Below, in pieces: positions 6,532 through 9,798 of a DNA stretch of 9,798 nucleotides. Position 1 is the first letter of the stretch. Each line of letters begins with the position of its first letter. The translations under genes and the position numbers were made by a program. Origin of the DNA: a candidate division WWE3 bacterium UBA1397 (GTDB taxonomy: Bacteria > Patescibacteriota > WWE3 > UBA101185 > UBA10185). Below the pieces are notes generated by a model, which searched no databases, was not told the origin of the DNA, and worked only from the letters and a program-made list of their open reading frames with translations. The stretch lies in the NCBI GenBank assembly GCA_002305205.1, contig DBQJ01000005.1, positions 1-9,798 of the forward strand, given 5' to 3'.

Positions 6532-7424
6532 ATTTTTCTTAAAACTACTATAAATGAGCAATTTTGATTTGTATAAAAAACCGAAGGGTAACCTAAAAGG
6601 ACTAAACTTCTTTGTTCATTTTGATCCCATACTATTAAATCTTGATATTTCCAACCTACCTCCTGAGCTATTCTAGCCAAATCAGAATGGAAATCTAAAT
6701 AGGGTATATTATTTTTTGTGTCCCTGTAGTCTTTAACTACCCAAGTGCTATATCCACCTTTCCTAGTCACTTCAAGGTTTATTTTTAGTATTTTCTTAAG
6801 CTCTTTCATAAAGAGATCGTAGTCAAGATTACCAAAATCCTTCTCTGATTCTGAATATTGTTTAACGACTGAGTTATTTTCATTTACTAATTTTGACTTT
6901 TTATGTGTCTTTTTCCTGTCATTAAGAGATTTTTGAATAAAATTTGCGTATGGAGGAGATGTCACTGTGAGTTGTACGGTCTCGGATTTTAAATATTTCT
7001 TCATATTTCGGCAATCGTCTAAGATGATTGCCGTACTTAGATTGTTCTGACTATCCGAAAATAGTGGCCCCTGTATCTTAGCTAACCAATCTTTGGCAAT
7101 CTTACAGAACCTCTCTGATAGTTCAATACCGACAGAATTTCTTCCTGTTTTGTATGCAGAAATAGCTGTTGTCCCCGAGCCTAAGAAAGGATCAAATATT
7201 AGATCACCCTTTTTAGAGTATATCTTTATTAATCGGTCTGCTAATTTCTCGGGAAATACGGCACCATGTTCCAATTGATGCGATTGTCTAGGTGAACTCA
7301 GATCATTCCACACATTTCTACTTAATACTGTCCATTCTTTAGCCGATAATCCATTAAAAGTTTTCTTTCTCTGCTCATTCTCTTTTTCATCCACATTTTC
7401 TAATGTATTATTTTTTATACTCAT
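6528..7424 (-). CDS. Site-specific DNA methyltransferase (SPPY type, N4-cytosine or N6-adenine), first of the pair
   Basis: A 298-aa N4/N6 DNA methylase. A charged N-terminus leads to motif X-like LEHGAVFPEKLADRLI (51-66), then motif I FDPFLGSGTT (77-86), motif II-like SVGIELS, and catalytic TSPPY (155-159). Further conserved-looking blocks are DFGNLDYDLF, the motif GGYSTWVVKDYRDTKN, and the end DQNEQRSLVLLGYPSVFYTNQ (split into its two halves at DQNEQRS and LLGYP). The motif order X-I-IV differs from the beta class, and the variable DNA-recognition part probably lies between or after TSPPY and VVKDYRD. It is the first cassette gene after a candidate promoter and overlaps the second methyltransferase by ATGA, so methylation would precede cleavage during expression. 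No Shine-Dalgarno is seen; a leaderless transcript is possible. Confidence 0.95.
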   Translation of the reverse strand: MSIKNNTLENVDEKENEQRKKTFNGLSAKEWTVLSRNVWNDLSSPRQSHQLEHGAVFPEKLADRLIKIYSKKGDLIFDPFLGSGTTAISAYKTGRNSVGIELSERFCKIAKDWLAKIQGPLFSDSQNNLSTAIILDDCRNMKKYLKSETVQLTVTSPPYANFIQKSLNDRKKTHKKSKLVNENNSVVKQYSESEKDFGNLDYDLFMKELKKILKINLEVTRKGGYSTWVVKDYRDTKNNIPYLDFHSDLARIAQEVGWKYQDLIVWDQNEQRSLVLLGYPSVFYTNQNCSFIVVLRKI

Positions 7425-7432
7425 AAAGGTAT

Positions 7433-7459
7433 ATTATCACGGTCTATTTCGGATGTCCA
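7433..7459 (-). promoter_or_regulatory. Candidate promoter of the restriction-modification operon, possibly leaderless
   Basis: On the minus strand TGGACA (7459-7454) is followed after 15 bases by GATAAT (7438-7433). The methyltransferase ATG at 7424 begins only eight bases after the -10 box, so transcription would start at or next to the start codon. There is no Shine-Dalgarno, which agrees. The short spacer lowers confidence. Confidence 0.4.
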
Positions 7460-7468
7460 GTGATTGGT

Positions 7469-7486
7469 ATTATAAGTTTTTATAAT
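7469..7486. repeat. Perfect AT-only inverted repeat upstream of the R-M operon
   Basis: ATTATAA (7469-7475) and TTATAAT (7480-7486) are exact inverted copies with a 4-base spacer. The repeat lies between the HEPN-like gene and the methyltransferase, just upstream of the candidate promoter, so it could be an operator. It has no GC pairs and no strong T-run, so it is a poor terminator. AT-rich palindromes arise easily by chance in such DNA. Confidence 0.35.
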
Positions 7487-7493
7487 AAAATCC

Positions 7494-8105
7494 TTATATT
7501 TGTAAATCAGTGGGCGAATAAATAAATCCGTATTTTGCGAGATAGTCAAGGTAACCAATCTTTATTTCTTCGTCTTGTTCCGTAATACGTTTATAAAGCT
7601 TTTCCTTAGCGCTATCTAGCCTTTTTAAGGCAGGTGTTAAATATACTTTATATATTCCATTTTCAAGGATAAGCATTCTAGAAGAGCCGTGTTTTATGAG
7701 TTGCATCTTACCAAGAATCGTATATTGATGTGCAACTGAGCACCTTAAATCCCATAAAAAAATACTCTCTTCTTCTGAAAAATCAAAGAATTGTTTTGCA
7801 CTATCCCTAAACAACTTCCCATTTGCTAGTCCATTAGCATTTTCACTTGTGATCTTATTAAAAACTCTAGCAACTAGGTCAATTCCTGAGCAAAAAAGGA
7901 GCAATGATGCAAAATTTGGTAAAACATTTTCTAACTCGTGTAGCTGTTCCTTACTTAAGCTTATTGTTTTCCATCTCTTAGGGTAATTTAGACAAAATTG
8001 CAAGTCCCTGATCAATGTAAGCAACACACTACTTCTCTGATAACCGTTTTGGTCAATTTTTTTATCTTCTTCAAAATATTCTTTCAGAACCCACTCTTTA
8101 GACAT
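7494..8105 (-). CDS. Hypothetical 203-aa protein with HEPN-like Rx4H motif
   Basis: A mostly helical, soluble-looking protein upstream of the restriction-modification operon. I do not recognise a named family. The segment LWDLRCSVAHQYTI (117-130) carries R121-x4-H126, the arrangement seen in HEPN domains, many of which are RNases in toxin-antitoxin, abortive-infection or CRISPR-linked proteins. Other visible parts are a helical N-terminus with LLTLIRDLQFCLNYPKRW, a hydrophobic stretch FASLLLFCSGIDLVARVF (about 65-82), and a charged helix near ALKRLDSAKEKLYKRI. No transmembrane segment or signal is evident. It is 69 bases upstream of the first methyltransferase on the same strand, at the far end of the element. 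A defence or nucleic-acid role is plausible but inferred from one motif and its neighbours. ATG at 8105. Confidence 0.82.
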   Translation of the reverse strand: MSKEWVLKEYFEEDKKIDQNGYQRSSVLLTLIRDLQFCLNYPKRWKTISLSKEQLHELENVLPNFASLLLFCSGIDLVARVFNKITSENANGLANGKLFRDSAKQFFDFSEEESIFLWDLRCSVAHQYTILGKMQLIKHGSSRMLILENGIYKVYLTPALKRLDSAKEKLYKRITEQDEEIKIGYLDYLAKYGFIYSPTDLQI

Positions 8106-8174
8106 AGTTAACTTTTACATCTTGAAAGTACTTAAGGTCAATACTATATGCAGTTACACATCATCTTGGGTAGA

Positions 8175-8300
8175 TTAAATATAAGCATAAGCCGGTTGTG
8201 GTGAGGGGAAATAACCCTTTGGTATAAACCTCTCAACTTTATCGGCTATTTGAATTAGTGACTCTATCAGGGTGTTCCATTCTACAAGTGCTAAGTTCAC
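8175..8300 (-). CDS. Possible 41-aa small protein or remnant downstream of the membrane-protein gene
   Basis: From GTG at 8300 to TAA at 8177-8175 the minus strand encodes 41 residues beginning MNLALVEWNTLIESLIQ and ending KGYFPSPQPAYAYI. The first part would form an amphipathic helix and the tail is rich in proline and aromatic residues, which looks more protein-like than random AT-rich sequence. It starts 21 bases after the stop of the GT-C-like gene, on the same strand, so it could be cotranscribed with it. The frame closes (TAA) two codons before the GTG. It may be a real small protein, or the 3' end of a gene cut off when the element inserted. I know no homologue. Confidence 0.38.
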   Translation of the reverse strand: MNLALVEWNTLIESLIQIADKVERFIPKGYFPSPQPAYAYI

Positions 8301-8321
8301 CAGTTACTGTCTTCTTCAACA

Positions 8322-9623
8322 CTATTTATTCCATGCCGGTTTTATGCATTCAAATGTCCAGTTATGCTCCTTACTGCATCTACTCTTCATAAACCATACT
8401 GCATTAAACTGCGTATAGAATGAATATATCATTAGTATAATAAATATAATTCTTTGATACTTCTTAAAGTCTAAGTTCATTATATAAACAATAAGACCGG
8501 CTATGGGTATCCACTCCGTGTATAATCCGTAACCAAATCTATCTGCACCATACCAGCACCACCATGTAGATAACCATAGCATTGTACCTATGAAAGAGAT
8601 AGAAAGAAATGAGAGCAGTAAATCTGTATAATTTTTATTCTTTTGAATTAATAATCTGTATATTCCATAAAATGATAATGCCAGAGGGGGTGTGATAAAC
8701 AGAAAACTTCTTGAAGGACTAAACATATTTCCCAATAATCCATCCCAAAGTGGAGTATTAAAATCTGTATCTCCCCTGGCAATGTATTCATTTGTTATTG
8801 GGGACCCGTAAACAAAATAATAATAGAGTGCTAAACATAATACAGATATTCCGGCAGTAAGAAAATATAATAATACTTCCCTTTTATATTTAATGAATAT
8901 AAAAGTTGTTATTACTAATATAAATAGTATATTTGTTGGCCTGGATATAAAAGATAGTCCGCACAATAACCCTAACCATTTTACTATCTTAGGGTTATCC
9001 TTTGCCTTTATTAATAACAATATTAATAATGAATTTATTAACAGAGAACTTGTATGCTGCCATAAACTTCTGCTTGATATTGAATATATGTTTGTTCCCA
9101 AGGCATAGAATAATAAATACAAATAAGTAAATTTACTCTCTTTTACATCCCTATGTTTGTTAATTTGATCAATAATTAAATAAAATAAACCAACTGATAA
9201 TGCAGTATACAAACTGGCAGACAGCCTTCCTAAAAGTAATATGTTTAAAAGATTTTCCTGATATAAAAGAGTTGGTATTTTATTCATAACCAACGGTAAG
9301 TAATATAAAGGGACAGCCATAAGACCGGATAAAATAGGATAAGAAGAATAGTATCTATCATCTATCTTTATCAACGAATGCGGTTTATTATTTCCTTCTA
9401 CTCTACGCATTGCCTTTACTGTACTATCGCTGAAATATATCTTACCCTTCGTAATAATTTCATAGGGAAGGAATGTATTTGAAGTTACATCATATGACGT
9501 TAACATACGTCTGTATGTTCCCGTTTTAACACTATTATCGTAGTCAAAGTAAAGATTGGATATATAGAATAAAAAAGCAATAAAAGATATTAGTATAAAC
9601 CTTTGATATTTCTTTAATTTCAT
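8322..9623 (-). CDS. Multi-pass membrane protein, probable GT-C fold glycosyltransferase (PMT/GT39-like)
   Basis: From ATG at 9623 the product has 433 residues with about ten hydrophobic spans, the first at about residues 8-26. The first outer loop has FDYDN (Asp27, Asp29), where GT-C enzymes carry their acidic catalytic pair. SSYPILSGLMAVPLYYLP (about 93-110), SRSLWQHTSS (about 185-194), NMFSPSRSFLFITPP and WWCWYGADRFGYG (about 354-366) are the kind of motifs found in lipid-phosphate-sugar-dependent transferases and related membrane proteins of CPR genomes. It would act in the cytoplasmic membrane, probably transferring sugar from a polyprenyl carrier to an outer glycan or protein; the substrate is unknown. 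A TTG at 9665 in frame is an alternative start, but it lies upstream of the -10 box assumed here. Probably host chromosome, not element. Confidence 0.9.
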   Translation of the reverse strand: MKLKKYQRFILISFIAFLFYISNLYFDYDNSVKTGTYRRMLTSYDVTSNTFLPYEIITKGKIYFSDSTVKAMRRVEGNNKPHSLIKIDDRYYSSYPILSGLMAVPLYYLPLVMNKIPTLLYQENLLNILLLGRLSASLYTALSVGLFYLIIDQINKHRDVKESKFTYLYLLFYALGTNIYSISSRSLWQHTSSLLINSLLILLLIKAKDNPKIVKWLGLLCGLSFISRPTNILFILVITTFIFIKYKREVLLYFLTAGISVLCLALYYYFVYGSPITNEYIARGDTDFNTPLWDGLLGNMFSPSRSFLFITPPLALSFYGIYRLLIQKNKNYTDLLLSFLSISFIGTMLWLSTWWCWYGADRFGYGLYTEWIPIAGLIVYIMNLDFKKYQRIIFIILMIYSFYTQFNAVWFMKSRCSKEHNWTFECIKPAWNK

Positions 9624-9650
9624 ACTTACATAAATATAATTTAATATACC

Positions 9651-9656
9651 ATTATA
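9651..9656 (-). promoter_or_regulatory. Candidate -10 box for the GT-C-like membrane protein gene
   Basis: An exact TATAAT on the minus strand lies 27 bases before the ATG at 9623 and immediately beside the inverted repeat at 9657-9676. No good -35 hexamer is seen at the usual distance. Confidence 0.4.
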
Positions 9657-9676
9657 CTTATCCAAAATAGGATAAG
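9657..9676. repeat. Inverted repeat between divergent genes, possible operator
   Basis: CTTATCC (9657-9663) and GGATAAG (9670-9676) are exact 7-base inverted copies with a 6-base spacer. The repeat lies between two divergent TATAAT boxes, where the -35 region of the leftward gene would be, so a dimeric regulator bound here could affect one or both genes. Confidence 0.4.
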
Positions 9677-9697
9677 GAAAATATATTTAATATCGGG

Positions 9698-9703
9698 TAT
9701 AAT
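9698..9703 (+). promoter_or_regulatory. Candidate -10 box for the rightward gene, likely leaderless transcript
   Basis: An exact TATAAT ends seven bases before the ATG at 9711, so the expected transcription start falls at the start codon. No Shine-Dalgarno and no clear -35 are present. Confidence 0.45.
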
Positions 9704-9710
9704 TCATCGT

Positions 9711-9798
9711 ATGGATAATAATAAGAATAATACTGTATTTTTTATTATTGCAGTAATACTAATAATCTCCACCTTTATATTCAGCCGTTACATGAGCA
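9711..9798 (+). CDS. N-terminus of a membrane-anchored or secreted protein, cut by the window edge
   Basis: ATG at 9711 opens a plus-strand frame of 29 codons that is still open at the edge. A polar start (MDNNKNN) is followed by one hydrophobic span of about 17 residues (VFFIIAVILIISTFIF) and then SRYMS, the form of a signal peptide or N-terminal membrane anchor. Too little remains to name a family. It is divergent from the GT-C-like gene and has an exact TATAAT seven bases upstream, which supports the start. Confidence 0.65.
   Translation, partial: MDNNKNNTVFFIIAVILIISTFIFSRYMS

Larger units (their letters stand above)
936..8174. mobile_element. Putative integrative element carrying a restriction-modification cassette; right end uncertain
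   Basis: Between tRNA-Glu and the membrane-protein locus lies a block of eight same-strand genes of accessory character: a large serine recombinase abutting the tRNA, two small regulator-like proteins, a terminase-small-subunit-like HTH protein, a three-gene restriction-modification set and a hypothetical with an HEPN-like motif. This is the usual make-up of a tRNA-targeted integrative element. The left end is set by the recombinase and tRNA overlap. The right end is a guess placed in the intergenic DNA after 8105; no direct repeat of the tRNA end marks it. No replication, capsid, portal or large-terminase gene is present, so it is not a complete phage within this window. Confidence 0.55.

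Noticed and set aside
8111..8152. TTGACC and palindromic AAGTACTT upstream of the 203-aa gene as a promoter or operator
   Set aside because: There is no convincing -10 at a usual distance from TTGACC, and an 8-base palindrome alone is weak evidence.
8183..8260. Paired segments (AGCCG/CGGCT and GGG/CCC) suggesting a structured RNA
   Set aside because: Inner arms pair poorly and the segment is better explained by the 41-codon frame that covers it.
8297..8302. TCACCA as a right-hand copy of the tRNA CCA end
   Set aside because: Only six bases match (971-976) and the flanks differ; a match of this size is expected by chance given the number of positions compared.
8893..9108. Plus-strand 71-codon frame rich in Ile and Asn
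   Set aside because: It is the antisense shadow of the membrane-protein gene; its composition only reflects AT-rich DNA.

Overview
The window is AT-rich bacterial DNA using the standard code: TGA is a real stop, seen at the recombinase end and in an ATGA gene overlap. I infer a Patescibacteria/CPR genome, of the Microgenomates or Katanobacteria type. The reasons are the style of the peptide-binding lipoprotein-like protein, the GT-C-like membrane protein and the serine recombinase, the general lack of Shine-Dalgarno sites, and -10 boxes placed so close to ATG that some mRNAs look leaderless. The taxonomy is recalled from family resemblance and was not tested.

Layout. Left flank: the first 256 residues of a family 5 extracellular solute-binding protein on the minus strand (770 to the left edge), then a complete tRNA-Glu(UUC) with encoded CCA on the plus strand (902-976). 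Middle, all minus strand: an integrated accessory element read toward the tRNA. From its upstream end it carries a 203-aa protein with an HEPN-like Rx4H motif (8105-7494); a restriction-modification cassette of two SPPY-type DNA methyltransferases (7424-6528 and 6531-5413, joined by an ATGA overlap) and a 585-aa endonuclease (5405-3648); a terminase-small-subunit-like HTH protein (3586-3194); a structured intergenic stretch with a terminator-like hairpin (3062-3179); a ribbon-helix-helix protein (3050-2871); an 11-nt-overlapping 63-aa protein (2881-2690); and a large serine recombinase (2663-936). The recombinase reading frame runs into the tRNA gene and stops on its anticodon loop. Right flank: a possible 41-aa ORF (8300-8175), a GT-C-like multi-pass membrane protein (9623-8322, minus) and, divergently, the first codons of a plus-strand membrane or secreted protein (9711 onward).

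How it may work. The recombinase probably inserted the element at tRNA-Glu, with the RHH protein and its coupled partner as likely regulators or directionality factors. The cargo is a defence cassette. Two methyltransferases suggest an asymmetric target in which each enzyme protects one strand. The endonuclease shows two candidate nuclease cores, which would suit cleavage of such a site. The hairpin with a T-run 11 nt upstream of the RHH start leaves no room for a promoter after it, so the integration module may be controlled by attenuation or antitermination. No second copy of the tRNA 3' end was found, so the right boundary of the element is unproven; 8106-8321 is the best place to look.

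No stretch longer than 300 bases lacks a gene. No CRISPR array, insertion sequence or rRNA was seen.
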